A DNA stretch of 64,000 nucleotides from Cristatella mucedo (GCA_009760855.2 WPIO01000068.1:2006501-2070500); one strand, 5' to 3'; counted from the stretch's first letter, positions 35,054-47,160 are shown. A program made the numbers and translations. The notes: generated from the sequence alone by a model not told the origin.

Positions 35054-35338
35054 TTGCTGAAGATAACCCAATCTCTGCTCGTAGTCGTGCTAGTCTGTGT
35101 ATATCTGACGGCAGCAAAACGTGAGCAATCAGACGCCCAGGCAGAAGCCGCCCAGAGAGTCAGTTGTATACAAGCTATTTTTGACGCTGAGAGACGATGC
35201 CTGACGTCGGGTAGGTGGCGAGTAGCTGAATCTATGTTGTTAACCATGGGCTGTGCACGGGGGGGGGGGCAATCCTTACAACCAATAACTGTTAACCTGA
35301 TGCTGCTATGGCAGCTGAGCCCAATGAGGCCAGTCTAA
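35054..35338 (+). pseudogene. Secreted peptide paralog 2, start and splice donor lost
   Basis: The leader is recognisable (LKITQSLLVVVLVC, then LTAAKREQSDAQAEAA). However, the initiator position is TTG instead of ATG, the Lys-Arg at residues 34-35 is Gln-Arg, and the donor GTGAGT is GCGAGT. The same change removes the TGA of copy 1, so the frame runs on through the intron, across an 11-base G run (35,259-35,269), to 35,338. The variable segment keeps two Cys. I read it as a decayed paralog. Use of a GC donor or a non-ATG start cannot be excluded. Confidence 0.6.
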
Positions 35339-35599
35339 ATTCAGCCGGTAGTGTCAGAATGTGCCGTCGCGATTGAGAAAGACGGAAATGATTGTCAGCA
35401 CGATAGAAACATTCGTACACTCAGAGTAAGAAATCTACGTAGACAAGAAATGACAGAGAGGACGGAGAGTAGGCTCGGAGAAAGGATAGGTACAGAGAAA
35501 GATAAAGTTGGAGTGCTTCAGAGTGAGTCGGACCTAGTGCGACCATGAGACTTTGTGTTATACAATTGAGGAATCGAGCTAAAAGTATGAGAAAGAGAC

Positions 35600-36800
35600 C
35601 ATTCGGATGCAAGAGAGTGAAAGTTATACCTAGACAGTTAGAGAGACAGAGAAAGAGTTTTTATAAATTGCATAATACTCAATAGTCCGTGGCTATTTGA
35701 GTGACCCTAAATGCTGGAAGCATAAGGAAAGCCCATGCTTTAGAAGCAGCATGCAGCTGCTCTTCGCTTTGAGCGTCACTAGAAGGGCCTCTTATTTCGA
35801 CGCCTCGTTGGATGCACTCATCAAATATGCTAGTCATTGCACCTGATGCTCGGCTTCCGTTTTCTTAAATTGGCAGGTTCGACGGAAGCAACTTGTGCTT
35901 TTACTGGACATGATTTATTTCAAAGTAGCAAAGAAAGGCGTGCATTCGCCATCAGCAACTTCAAGGGAATCGCTAGCAGCTGCAGCCGCAAGTCTGAAAG
36001 AGTCCTACGATAATTAAATATGCGAGCTATGATTATATGGCTTATAAACGTAGGCGGCTGTCGAAGACGAAACCTAAATTCTGAACACACTGCTATGGTC
36101 GCTCAACGACATCCTCAATCAGAATAGCAGAGTCTCATACTGTAGCCACACTGCTGAAGTGTCCTGTCAGTAGCTGTTCCGTTTAATACTAGCTTAGCTT
36201 AAGGACATTTTGATTAGAGGCAGTCATTGAAACACAATCTTCAACATTCGGCTAGCAGTTAATGATAAAACCTAAATTCCAAACGCACACGGGGACGGTT
36301 AAAAAAGCAGAATCACCTGTTACGCAGAAGCAGTTTTCTAGTTCTTCTACAAGCTTTGGGTGTCCTAAAAGTAGCAGTTCCATTATATTCGGTCTCAAAT
36401 CTACTCGAGACTGTGACCTTTAGTGCGTATGCTCTCAAACCAAGTAATGCACGCAACTGGTATCAAGAAATTCTCTGAATGGATGATATCCAATAAAGAA
36501 GTTTAAGAAGCACGTGCATCTTACAGCACTTCGTCGAAGCTCTCAGCTTTTGGGAGTTTTGAGGGCTGACAATTTGGCACGTTACCACTAATCGTAATAA
36601 GCTTTCATATTGCCCATATTACCATTATATTACCACTGTGCAATTGATCCTAATCATTTACAGCACACAGCTTCCGGAAAAAGTAATAATGATACACGAA
36701 TGCTTTGAACATCTATGCGAGTGTAGATCTAAGCCCTTTTCTAGAAATATCTCCTTGAAGAATACAGTAATGTCGTAGCCTATGGGTGTCTAAGAGAATT
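35600..36800. repeat. Recent duplication D4, copy 1 (empty site)
   Basis: Positions 35,620-36,186 match 40,365-40,934, and 36,187-36,790 match 42,481-43,080, with only scattered differences. The partner is split by a family A element exactly at TTTAATAC (36,180-36,190 here), so this copy shows the empty site. No gene is recognised. Short open frames are not shared. Confidence 0.85.
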
Positions 36801-37250
36801 AGACGTGCTGGATGGCTGGGACGGATCAAAGCAAAAGCACAGCTGAGTGTCACCTGCATAAAAGTGAACACCTAGAATGTGAGTGCCAGCCGCATCGGCA
36901 ATAAGAAGAGTTTTGCCTTTAAAAAAAGAAGACCATCGACAAAGCCCCGAAATCCGTCATACTTCAGTAGTTTCTTAGAGGATCTTTGTCGGCTTACATC
37001 TATGCTGTGGAGTGCTGAACTGAGATATCAGCTTAACCATATCAACGCAGTACCAGTGATGCTCTGGCGGCATGAGGAAGGAAGTTCAGGAAGGAGTTGG
37101 TGATTAAGAGTGTCAAAATCTGTTATTGCATCAATGTGTAGCTGAAATTCGTCAAACTCGGCTCCATAGATCAGACTCCACACCACAGCTTAAAATGTCC
37201 GTGGGCATCGTCAAGATAAATCTATCGGCTGGGTTGGGGTGAAAGTGTGG
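36795..37250 (-). pseudogene. Family A RT relic
   Basis: The minus strand recalls the RT core: a worn RLGITGTAL region near 37,060, YLSSALHSIDVSRQRSSKK (37,030-36,970), and FHFYAGDTQL near 36,870, where the catalytic box is YAGD. Stops are frequent. This segment is absent from the D4 partner at 43.1 kb, so it was gained here or lost there. Confidence 0.6.
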
Positions 37251-37264
37251 GATGTATCGAACGT

Positions 37265-37565
37265 ATCGAGAAGGTATCTATTGTCAATGTATCGAGAAGG
37301 TATCTATTTGCTGTGGAGAGAAAAGGCTACCGAGAAGAAGCTTAGAATTTCTGATAGACTATAAATTACAGATGACTGACTAGTTGTTATTACCTATTAC
37401 TATTACTATTACTTATGATTACTTACATATTACAGATTCTCTCAATCTCTGCCTTGCTGTATTTTTACTAGAATATTTTGTAGGTATCTCGGAATGCAAC
37501 TCTGCAAAGTCATAAAGACCATGTGTGTGGGTGTTAAGCAGGAGAGTTTTGTATAGCCCTCGTGA
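37265..37565. repeat. (ATT/ATTACT) microsatellite and family B tail, minus
   Basis: Matches 43,190-43,480. It holds tattacctattactattactatt at about 37,387-37,412 and then, on the minus strand, the family B tail (ggtatctcggaatgc, cataaagaccatgtgtgtggg). The B element is cut off at about 37,560 here but continues for 3.6 kb in the partner. Confidence 0.7.
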
Positions 37566-37599
37566 TATCCTATTCCATGGGCCCTAATCACTTATCATT

Positions 37600-38500
37600 T
37601 TCTAATCAGCATGCAGAGCGACAGCATGCATAAGCACATAAAGGATGAATAACAGGGACCCACTAAATACAGTCATAAATGAGGTGCGTTTGCTAGAACT
37701 CAACGGAATTGAATATCGGCACTCCAAAAGTGCTGACGATCGGCACATTTGCCTGCAAGACAGCACAATACCTAGCACTGTTTTTTTCGTAGCCTCTAAA
37801 TCTTAAAGATAGAAAATGTCACAGAATTCATTAGAAAAAAGGCATACTCAATCCTATTCATAACTACTGGCATTCGGTCTGCATTAATTGTCCTTTTTGT
37901 ACTTACAGTAGCTATACCTGTATTGTAAATGTTGACATTCATTCATTGAGATACCTCTTTTACAGAGCATCTCAAAGTCGTAGAAAGGTATTCGAGCATA
38001 TAGCTCCCTAAATACATGATTTACGTCGATTATCATTGTCGATAAGGTAGTCATGTATGTGTAAAAATAATGATAATATTAATAATGCACTTAATAAAAC
38101 GCCCTCAGAGAACTCATTCTCTTTCTAGGTGCTTTCCATTTGCTACACTATTGATTTGGGTTTCCCGAAAAAACTCTTATTGATTAGCACTGCCTGGGGT
38201 CTATTGTAGCTTATCAAAAGATAAAGACTTCGGGTATTGTGTTAGGATTCCTCCATCTGGAGACTTCTCATGGTAACTAAGAAAACGGCTCAATCTGGGT
38301 GCCCATTAACGTACTGCCATGACGTTTGATAGTCAAACGGCTTGGTGGACGCTGGCTTCAAGGACTAAGGATTAGACGGGCACAATTATGGATCACAGTG
38401 AGCCAACGTATGAACATTCCGCTTGCCAGGACTCAACATTAGAGCTGGTGGATATTTTCCAGCAAACGTAGAACAGGAGGAAATGGGGACATGTAAGATG
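37600..38500. repeat. Unit U, copy 2, with tail-only insertion
   Basis: A minus-strand family A UTR remnant (37,600-37,690) is followed by unit U. At about 38,065-38,148 an extra 85 bp is inserted relative to the copy at 34.25 kb: a short (AAT) tract plus the family A terminal hairpin in reverse. From 38,280 it matches 47,280 onward. Confidence 0.65.
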
Positions 38501-38504
38501 GGAG

Positions 38505-39416
38505 ATGTAAGTTGCTTAGAACGATTAGGACAGCAGATAAACCTCGTCTGCCAGCTATTAGAGTCGTTGATACTTTGCATAATACATTTTTACGTTAAGT
38601 TGATACTATGCATGTTAAGTTTTTACGTTAAGGTGTGGACACAGATCGTTGCCGTGTCGTGTTCGTGAACCACCGGCTACTTTCTGACCTTAGCCCAACT
38701 CTTCGGCACCGACGACTTTTCGGCAGCAATGCCAACGTGCAGCGGACCAATGGCATTAGTCACATGGCCACCGAGAATGGTTCCAACGATAGGGCTCGGT
38801 TTGTAAACTGAAAATGTCCATGAAATTTAAAAGACATCAGTTAAGTTTTTTTTAAGTTATCATGAGCAAACGTTGCAGCTAACTAAGCACATTCATCAAA
38901 ATTGGTGCAACGTTTCAGACGTGAATCAGGCATTAACTAACGACTGGCCTTGAGCAAGGTGATAGCTGCTTTGGATATTATGACTGGATGCAAGTATATA
39001 TTTTGCATTAAAGACCTTTATTTTCGTCTTATTATAACCGTCGAATGTTGGCACTTTATTGTCGAGGACGTTGTTGTGATTTACGCCTATAGCTAGACTT
39101 CTATTTGCCACCTAAAATGAAGGTGATCTTAGCATAGGTAAATGCAGCACATAAACGATAAGAATGTTCGATCAGCCGTCACTCAATTTTCTCTGGCTAT
39201 TACAATAAAGCTAAAGGAACTAGAGCGCTAAATTCAAGAATGAACCCACAAAGAAAGCAAAGAATTTAATTTATAACCCACTCAGCTTGAATCTAACGGC
39301 TAAACGTTCCGCTCAGCAACAATTTACCAGAATATTTGAAAAGCCTGTGATGAAGAGCCATTCTATCGCGATGGGAACTTGGATTAGGAAATAGGAGTAA
39401 TGACTTCATTTGTGCC
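38505..39416. repeat. Recent duplication D6, copy 1
   Basis: Nearly identical to 47,935-48,872, and more distantly to 59,005-59,720. It carries an internal short repeat (acattttttacgttaag and gtttttacgttaag, 38,585-38,632) and a candidate minus-strand exon. Plus-strand frames ending at 38,668 and 48,100 (VCQLLESLILCIIHFYVKL) are the same sequence but have different starts and no support in the third copy. Confidence 0.85.
38677..38807 (-). CDS. Candidate minus-strand terminal exon (D6 copy 1)
   Basis: On the minus strand, a pyrimidine-rich stretch and ACATTTTCAG (ending at 38,808) look like an acceptor. They are followed by 42 open codons (PSPIVGTILGGHVTNAIG, AEKSSVPKSWAKVRK) and TAG at 38,679-38,677. 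The same frame is open without indels in the divergent copy at 59.2 kb, where the acceptor is also kept. I do not recognise the product, and no upstream exon was found. It could be chance. Confidence 0.25.
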
Positions 39417-39589
39417 TGATTGAATTACCACTGAAGCTAAGAGGCAGCCTGTCAACGCTCGACGAGAGTTTTCAATTAGCTACGCTTCCTTCATGTCACA
39501 GGAGGTTATCAGCTAGACTCTCCGTCTAACATGCTCAGGGTGATGTGCAAAGTTTCAGTGAGGGATCTCGCTACACAACTTCATCTCCT

Positions 39590-40370
39590 ATATTAATCAT
39601 TGACACGTTTTGCTGAAACCACAATATTTTTAATGCTTCTCTGGGAATAGGGGTCGTCTCCAAGTCTTTTAAATCGGCAATCGCTAGACCTATACTTAAA
39701 AAAGCCTGGATTAGATGCAAAGGTCTTTGTAAACTATCGCCTAATTTCCCTTGTTCCTTTCTTGTCAAAGATTCTTGAAAAAATTGTCGCTAAGCAGCTG
39801 TTTGAACTTATTGAAAAGAATAAAGTGTCAGAAAGATTTCAATCAGGGTTTAAGAGGCAGCACTCCACTGAAACTGCTCTCCTCCGTGTTAACAATGACA
39901 TTCTACATGGCAACGACAACGGAAATGTCATTGCCTTAGCTCTGCTAGATCTGTCTACGGCTTTCGACACCATTGATCGCGATGTTCTGCTTGAACGATT
40001 GAGAATAACGATGGGTATGGCAGACGAAACACTGTCATGGTTTACATCGTACTTGTCTGATCGTGTCCAATCCGTGTCGTGTTGGGGTCAGGTCTTATAT
40101 ACGAGAAGGGGCACCTGAAAAGTCGCCCATGCGACCGTATTTAGTCCCTTGCTGTTCTCTATTTATAGACAAACTCTGAAAAAGAGATTAAGGCCGATTG
40201 AATAGGATATCAATTTTATGCTTATGATAATCAGTTGAATTTGTCATTAAAACCTTCGGATTCTGCTGCAGCAACTGAGAAAATGAATGCTTGCCTTGCC
40301 GATATTCGATCCTGGATGTAGGAAAACTTCTTGAAATAAAATAACAAACAAAGTGAACTGTGGGAAGGTT
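39590..40370 (+). pseudogene. Family B RT fragment
   Basis: It begins with VVSKSFKSAIARPILKKA (39,650), shifts frame, then runs 39,762-40,118: PFLSKILEKIVAKQLFELIEK, SERFQSGFKRQHSTETALL, LALLDLSTAFDTIDRDVLL and SWFTSYLSDRVQSVSC. Beyond a stop the catalytic region reads FYAYDNQL instead of YADD. The text ends abruptly at 40,370, where D4 copy 2 starts. Confidence 0.8.
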
Positions 40371-40934
40371 ATACCCAGACAGTTAGAGAGACAGAGAAAG
40401 AGTTTTTATAAATACCCTAATACTCAATAGTCCGTGGCTAGTTGAGTGACCCTAAGTGTTGGAAGCATAAGGAAAGCCCATGCTTTAGAAGCAGCATGCA
40501 GCTGCTCTTCGCTTTGAGCGTCACTAGAAGGGCCTCTTATTTCGATGCCTCGTTGGATGCACTCATCAAATATGCTAGTCATTGCACCTGATGCTCGGCT
40601 TCCGTTTTCTTAAATTGGCAGGTTCGACGGAAGCAACTTGTGCTTTTACTGGACATGATTTATTTCAAAGTAGCAAAGAAAGGCGTGCATTCGCCATCAG
40701 CAACGTCAAGAAAATCGCTAGCAGCTGCAGCCGCAAGCCTGAAAGAGTCCTAAGATAATTAAATATGCGAGCTAAGATTAAATGGCTTACGAAGTTAGCC
40801 GGCTGTCGAAGACGTAACCTAAATTCTGAGCACACTGTTATGGTCACTCAACGACATCCCCAATCAGAATAGAAGAGTCTCACAGTGTAGCCATGCGTTT
40901 GGAGTGTCCTGTTAGTACTTGTTCCGTTTAATAC
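40365..40934. repeat. Recent duplication D4, copy 2, left half
   Basis: Almost identical to 35,620-36,186. It ends at TTAATAC (40,928-40,934), the left copy of the target-site duplication of the following family A element. Confidence 0.85.
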
Positions 40935-42473
40935 GGGTCGTGGCGGACCAGCTAAACTCGTATATCGAAACCTCACACCTTGCTAGTAAGTTCCAGTCTC
41001 GGTTTAGAGCTAATCACTCCACAGAGTCAGCATTGCTTCGGGTATACAACGACCTACTTAGGAATGCAGATATAGTTAGATCGTCTCTGCTTGTTTTGCT
41101 TGATCTTTCGGCAGCTTTTGATACCATCAATCACAAAGTTCTTCTAGAGCGCATCTCATCTCGCCTGGGCATCACTGGCACTGCTCTGCAGTGGTTCAGA
41201 TCCTATCTCAGTGGGAGACTCCAGAGTATTGACGTGAATGGACAAAGATCATCTGAAGTACCTCTAAAATATGGAGTACCTCAGGACTCAGTGCTAGGTC
41301 CGGTTCTTTTCACGGTTTATACTCTGCCTCTCGCTGATGTGATTGCCAAGCACAATTTAGGCTTTCACTTCTATGCGGATGACACTCAGTTGTACCTTTG
41401 CTTTGATCCCTCCCAGCCTTCGAGCACCTTAAATTCTCTAAACTCACTAGCTGCATGCAATGATGACATCCGCACATGGATGGCGGCAAATTTTCTAAAA
41501 CTTAACGATGATATAAACTAACTTACTAGTTATGGACAAACCCAGTGTGATCCAAAGATTGGAAAGGCTGACTCAAAATTGGCTCTGCCAGCATATCTCC
41601 TGTCGAATCAGCTTGGAATCTAGGTGTCATATTTCAAAGCGACCTCTCGTTAGACGACCATATCAGCTCCACAGTCAAATCCGCCTATTTTCAGCTTCAT
41701 AACATTGCTAAAATTCGGGCTTGTTTAGATAAAGATACCACGTCCAAGTTAGTTCATGCATTCGTGACATCCCGTCTCGACTTCTGCAACTCACTGCTTA
41801 CTGGCCTACCAGCGTGTGGGATCAGGCGATTGCAGCTTGTGGAAAACTCTGCAGCTAGGCTTGTCTGTCGTGAGCGTCGCAGTTGCCACATTACTCCACT
41901 TCTCGCCGACCTGCACTGGCTACGAGTCAAGCAACGGATTGACTTCAAGTTTTTGTCGCTCACTTTTAGGTCCCTTCATTCTATGGCTCAAGCCTATCTG
42001 TCAGATATACAATCCCATCAGGCCAAGCATCGTACCAACCGCTTCTCGGAATCCAACAGTGTAGAAATACCTCATTCAAACCTTAAATCCTTTGGAGATC
42101 GTGCATTTAGTTCATATGCTCCCAAAGCCTGGAACTCCCTCCCAACCTGCGTCAAAACATCCCCTGACCTGACCACATTTAAAAGGAACCTAAATACACA
42201 CCTGTTTAGGACAGCATTTAGTGGGTCCCTGTGATTCGTCTTTGATGTGCTTATGTGTGCTGATACTGTGCATGCTGCCACTAACCACATTTGCATGCTG
42301 AACGTGTGCATGTCACCCCTAACCATATTATTCGTTTCGTTTGTTTTTCAACCATGATTTTACTTACCATTCAATTGCATTTAACTTTACAGCAAATGCA
42401 AAGCGCCCAGAGAGAGATTGAGTTCTTTGAGGGTGCTTTATCAATTGAATTATTATTATTATTATTATTATTA
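40935..42473 (+). mobile_element. Family A insertion with target-site duplication
   Basis: This 5'-truncated element starts inside the RT (gggtcgtggcggaccagc) and ends in (ATT)n at 42,473. TTAATAC flanks it at 40,928-40,934 and 42,474-42,480 and occurs once at the empty site in D4 copy 1. The 3' hairpin is at about 42,399-42,441. This is the clearest and probably one of the youngest insertions in the window. Confidence 0.9.
40936..42234 (+). pseudogene. RT core and C-terminal domain of the 41-kb family A copy
   Basis: The first frame (to 41,521) reads VADQLNSYIETSHLASKFQS, LLDLSAAFDTINHKV, GITGTALQWFRSYLSGRL, PLKYGVPQDSVLGPVLF and an intact [14 protein letters not shown], then MAANFLKLNDD. 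A one-base insertion near 41,512 and a two-base loss near 41,570 break the frame. The last part (41,764-42,234) is open: [14 protein letters not shown] through FRTAFSGSL. The YADD motif is intact, but the 5' truncation removes the endonuclease. Confidence 0.9.
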
Positions 42474-42480
42474 TTAATAC

Positions 42481-43190
42481 TAGCTTAGCTTAAGGACATT
42501 TTGATTAAAGGCAGTCTGTGAAACACAATCTACAACGTTCGGCTAGCAGTTAATGATAAAACCTAAATTCCAAACGCACACGGTGACGGTTAAAAAAGCA
42601 GCATCACCTGTTACACAGAAACAGTTTTCTAGTTCTTCCTCTAGCTTGAGGTCTTCTAAGAGTGGCAGTTCCGTTGTATTCTGACTCAAATCTACTCGAG
42701 ACTGTGACCTCAAGCACGTATGCTCTCAAACCAAGTACTGCACTCAATTGGTATCAAGAAATTCTCTGAACGGATGATATCTTTTAAAGAAGTTTAAGAC
42801 GCACGTACATCTTACAGCACTTCGTCTAAGCTCTCAGCTTTTGGGAGTTTTGAGGACTGACAATATGGCATGTTACCACTAATCGTAATAAGCTTTCATA
42901 TAGCCCATATTACCTTTACATTACCAGTGTGCAATTGATCCTAATCATTTACAGCACACAGCTTCCGGAAAAAGTAATAATGATACACGAATGCTTTGAA
43001 CATCTAAGCGAGTGTAGATCTAAGCCTTTTTCTAGAAATACCTCCGTGTAGAATACAGTGATGTCGTAGCATATGGGCGTGTGAACGAGTAATATCAATA
43101 CTAAAACAGTTGTATAGTGGTCTCGGACAACTTTATTTCTTTATAGACACTTTCTATGTGTTGCGTCGAATGTATTATTGAATGATTGGC
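42481..43190. repeat. Recent duplication D4, copy 2, right half
   Basis: Resumes the D4 sequence (actagcttagcttaagg) after the insertion and matches 36,191-36,790. No gene recognised. It is followed by the (ATTACT) microsatellite shared with 37.4 kb. Confidence 0.8.
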
Positions 43191-43384
43191 TATTGGTATT
43201 GTCACTGTATCAAGATGGTATCTAGTTGCTGTGTAGAGAAAAGGCTATCGAGAAGAAGCTTAGAATTTATAATCGACTACAAATTACAGATTACTGACTA
43301 ATTGTTATTACCTATTACTATTACTATTACTTATTATTACTTACAGATTACAGATTCTCTCAATATCTGCCTTGCTGTATTTTT

Positions 43385-46300
43385 ACTAGAACATTTTGCA
43401 GGTATCTCCAAATGCAACTCCAGAAAGTCATAAAGACCATGTGTGTGGGTTTTAAGCAAAAGAGTTTTGTATAGCGCACGCACAGCCTGAGCGGCTTTCG
43501 GTAGGCATTCGGTAGCCGACAAACGTCGTCTCACGCAACAAAGGGAACTTGTGAAGCCTGGCAGAGTCGGGAGAGCAGTCGAGGTAGTGAGTAGCTTGGA
43601 AGTAGCGGCTCAGAACCGCTCATAAGGATAAGTTATAGTCGGCAGTAGGAGAGTATTTGTCATCGAGTGAGAATTGGGGAAGCGAGTTTCACAGTCTACG
43701 ACCTGCAGAGCTCAAGCTGCTGTAGCCAATGTTATAAGCTGAGGATTGGAACAGCTTTTTTTTGTCGACATGAGACCTGATGGCGGCAGGAGGCTGCAAC
43801 TGATGCACCAGTTCAGCTAGGCATGAAGGAGGCAAACCGTAGCGGGCCGTGTGGGTCAGCGTAGGAACTTCGCTCTGAATCCGTCGGTTAACCAGAATCC
43901 ATTATAGCTCTTCTAGGAAAGGAGACGCATGCTCTCACCCTCTGGGACTGAAAGAATAGCTTCGCACCCAAATTTATTGTAAGCTGCAATAGACTAATAG
44001 CTTTCTTTGATAGCCCCGTCAAAAGGCAACTGCAATAATCAAGCCGAGACAGAACTAAGGAGCTTGTTGGAGTTTTTACGAGCCACTGTAGAAGACAGTT
44101 CCTAACTAAGGTTAGGGGTTGGACGTTAAGGGTAGCTGTATAAGCAGTCTTTAGAGTGAAGCCTTTCAAATTGTGGCAGCTGTCGAAACGACTATTTATT
44201 TCAGAGCACATGGTGATGGTCGCATAACAGCATTACCTATTACAAGAGCGGAGCCTTTTAATCCAGCCGCACGCTCAGGGGTCCTATGAGCAGCACTTCA
44301 GTTTTATCTTCATTACGGGTCCGGAAGTTTTCGGACATCCTGGATCGAATATCGGCAGGGCAGGCATGCAGTTTCTCTGTTGCTGCAGAGGAGGCCGACA
44401 CTTGGAATTAAAAATGCAACAAAGTATCGTCAGTATGAAAGCGATATCCTATTCCATGGGCCCTAATCACTTCTCCCGGAGGCTGTGTAGACATGGAGAA
44501 CAGCAATGGACCGAGTGCTGACCGTTGAAGGAATCTACAGTGGCCCGTCTCTTGTGTGAGACCCGACCCCCACACGACACGGATTGAACATTATAAATCA
44601 AGTATGATTTATACAACGCCAAGGCTTCGTCTTCCAGACCCATCTGTGTTCTCAATCGTTCAACCAGAACATCGTGAGCAATGGTGTCGAAGGCAGCAAA
44701 CAGATCTAGCAGGGCTAGGGCAGTGACATTCCCGTCGTCGCTGCCTTGTAAAAAGTCATCGTAACACGGAGGAGAGCAGTTTCAGTGGAGTGCCGCCTCT
44801 TTAACCCGGATTTAATTTTTTCTGACCTTATATTCTTTTCAATACGTTCAACGAACTGCTTGACAACATTTTATCAAGAATTTCTCACAAGCAAGGAAGA
44901 AGGGAAATCGGGCGATAGTTTAAAAGGACCCCTGCGTGTAATGCCGGCTTTTTAAGTATGGGTCTAACGATTGCCAATTTCAGGGACTTACTGACGACCG
45001 TTTTATAATAATAATAATAATAATAATTCACTAAAAATATGAATAAAAGCGCCCTCAGAGAACTCAATCTCTCCCTAGGCGCTTTACATTTGCTGCAAAG
45101 TGAAATGCAATTGAATGGTAAGTAAAATCATGCTTGAAAAACAAACGAAATGAATAATACGGTTAGGAGTAACATACACAGGGTCAGCATGCAAATGTGG
45201 TTAGTGGCAGCATGCACAGTGTCAGCACCCATAAGCGCAACAAGGACGAATCACAGGGACCCACTAAATGCTGTCTTAAATAGGTGTGTTTTTAGGTTCC
45301 TTTTAAATGTGGCCAGGTCCGGGTATGTTCTGACGCAGGTTGGGAGGGAATTCCAGGCTTTGAGAGCATACAAACTAAATGCACGGTCTCCAAAGGATTT
45401 GAGGTTTGTACGAGGTATTTATTGACTTTTGGATTCCGAAATGCGGATGGTACGATGCTTGGCCAGATGGGGTAGTATATCTGACAGATATTCTGGAGCC
45501 ATAGAATGACGGGACCTAAAAGTGAGCGACAAAACCTTACTCAGAGAATCGTTAAAAATTTTGGTTTCTTGCTAGGACTATGTCGGTCTGCCAGTGGGGA
45601 CCACAGAGATGACGGTAATGGTTTTTTAGGAGAAGAGCTTTTGTTGCTAGACCTTATGAAGGAAGCCACATGGCATGCAGAAACCTCAGGGAACCTTTTA
45701 AGGAAGGTCACAGGCTGTGGAACTGCGATCGCTTTTGCCGGAGGGGCTTAAAGGAGGCACGGATGTGCACAATTCTTTTAGCAAAGAAGGCTGAAAAGTT
45801 GTCGGCTGAGCCCTTAATATCAGCATTGTAAATGGTTTACCGTCTAATAAATCGGTTTTGGGTCTGGTTGGCAGGAATTTAGCTTTCGGATGAAAACGAA
45901 AGCCCTGGATCTTTTAGGCTTTCGTGTGCAAACTTGAAGGAAGTCTTTGAAATTGACTAGATCTGCATCGGACACCGATTTCTTGAAACGACGTTCAAGC
46001 CTGAGCTTAACGATGTGTCTGTAGGAGTTTTTTGTAAATTGAACGCGAGCTCCAGGACTTTGAACACGGATAGAATAAATGGGAGCATGCTTGTCACGAG
46101 CACTCCTGAGTGTCATGTTTATTGCGTCTGTGAGGGTATCGAAGCTAGCTGTCAAGTTTGAATTCAAATCAAGAATACCTGCATCACATACATATTTCAA
46201 AAGCTGATCTATGTCAATGCATCGTAAGTTACGTCGTTTGACAAGTTTGACACTACCCTGTACAAACTAGGAAGCAGGAACAGTAAATGAGACCGATCAA

Positions 46301-47160
46301 TGATCTGAGTGGGTCAGTAGGCACACCACAAGGTCAGTGGAAAGGAAATCCCTAGTTATCACGAGATCTAGCATATGGCCACTGACCGACGTGTACCATG
46401 ACCGTATTTCCAGCTCACGAGCATGAGGCGTTGGCATGGTCACCATTTGTCACGTGAGACATGGGAACATGAGCTTCAAGGACAGTGTTTCTTTGGCAAA
46501 AGGACTGCGATACTGAAGCCTTCACAACCAGACTGTAACCATAGCGATCCGATTAAAGCCCTCCTCCAAATTGACCAGGACCTCGACTTGTTTCTGAAGG
46601 AAGACACATTCAAATGCTTCATTGAAATAGGCCGTTTGATTAGCTAAATTACCAATCGCACATATCAGAAATCGTTCGTCACTCTGCACACTTATTTGAT
46701 AAGCCACCCTAGTACAGCAGCAGCCTCAATCTTATCCTTCCCAGATCTTCTTAATAGTAATTAGTATGAAAGACACGTTGTTGGCCGGACGGCATTAAAG
46801 GGAGAGCACCATGTTTCTTAACTTTAATTGCAGGGAACCTGCCATTCAATTGATCAGAGCAAATCCAGTTACTAGTTCTATAGCATCTTAGAAACTCCGT
46901 TTGCAGGTCTCAATGCCTTCTCATGGTGTATAAACCTCATGCACCTAGATAGCTTTTTATCAAGTTTCACTACTAAAAATGCAAAGATACGAACCGTAAC
47001 ACATGCACCTGTACTGCAGGGGATCGCAATGATAGACAGCTAAGTGCGCCTGAAATTTGCCGCACAGCTGCAAACAAATTGCAGACGTGCGTGCCCCAGT
47101 AGCTCATCCATACAAAAACACTCAAGACTAAAAACGTCAGAGCAATACAGAACATGTGGA
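43385..47160 (-). mobile_element. Long family B copy, interrupted by family A
   Basis: From right to left on the minus strand: 5' region (47,155-46,973), decayed 5' coding part (46,707-46,400), endonuclease end and linker (46,300-45,844; NMTLRSARDKHAPIYSIRVQ, LERRFKKSVSDADLVNF), linker (45,770-45,545), RT N-terminus (45,003-44,885; SLKLAIVRPILKKPALHAGV), RT core with the catalytic box reading HTDD (near 44,430), C-terminal domain (44,211-43,560; SRLDYCSCLLTGLSKKAI) and 3' tail (43,540-43,385). It is the most complete family B copy in the window, but the frames are broken. A family A tail splits it at 45,004-45,540. Confidence 0.8.
45004..45540 (-). mobile_element. Family A 3' end nested in family B
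   Basis: A (TAA)n tract at 45,005-45,028 is followed by the reverse complement of the hairpin (with a perfect AAAGCGCC/GGGCGCTTT stem), the UTR and about 100 codons of the C-terminal domain. Family B text ends at gacgaccgtttta on the left and resumes at ttactcagagaat on the right, continuous with 22,250 in the other B copy. Any target-site duplication is only about 3 bp and uncertain. Confidence 0.85.

Larger units (their letters stand above)
34935..36190. repeat. Segmental duplication D3, reduced copy 2
   Basis: It carries the promoter, leader and peptide exon (to about 35,400), then a low-complexity purine-rich stretch where the family B element of the other copies is lacking. The gagagacagagaaag, ctagaagggcctcttatttcga and gcaacttgtgcttttactgg segments follow, homologous to 31,760-32,160. 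The part from about 35,620 is itself duplicated almost identically at 40,360-40,930. Confidence 0.7.

Noticed and set aside
37380-37430. Repeats of ATTACT as a CRISPR-like or satellite array
   Set aside because: It is a simple microsatellite of a few units, shared with 43.3 kb by duplication; no spacers or long repeats.
38423-38668. Plus-strand frame with VCQLLESLILCIIHFYVKL, also at 47,885-48,100, as a membrane peptide gene
   Set aside because: The two copies are recent duplicates with different starts, and the third, divergent copy at 59 kb does not keep the frame. The hydrophobic stretch comes from a short repeated acgttaag unit.
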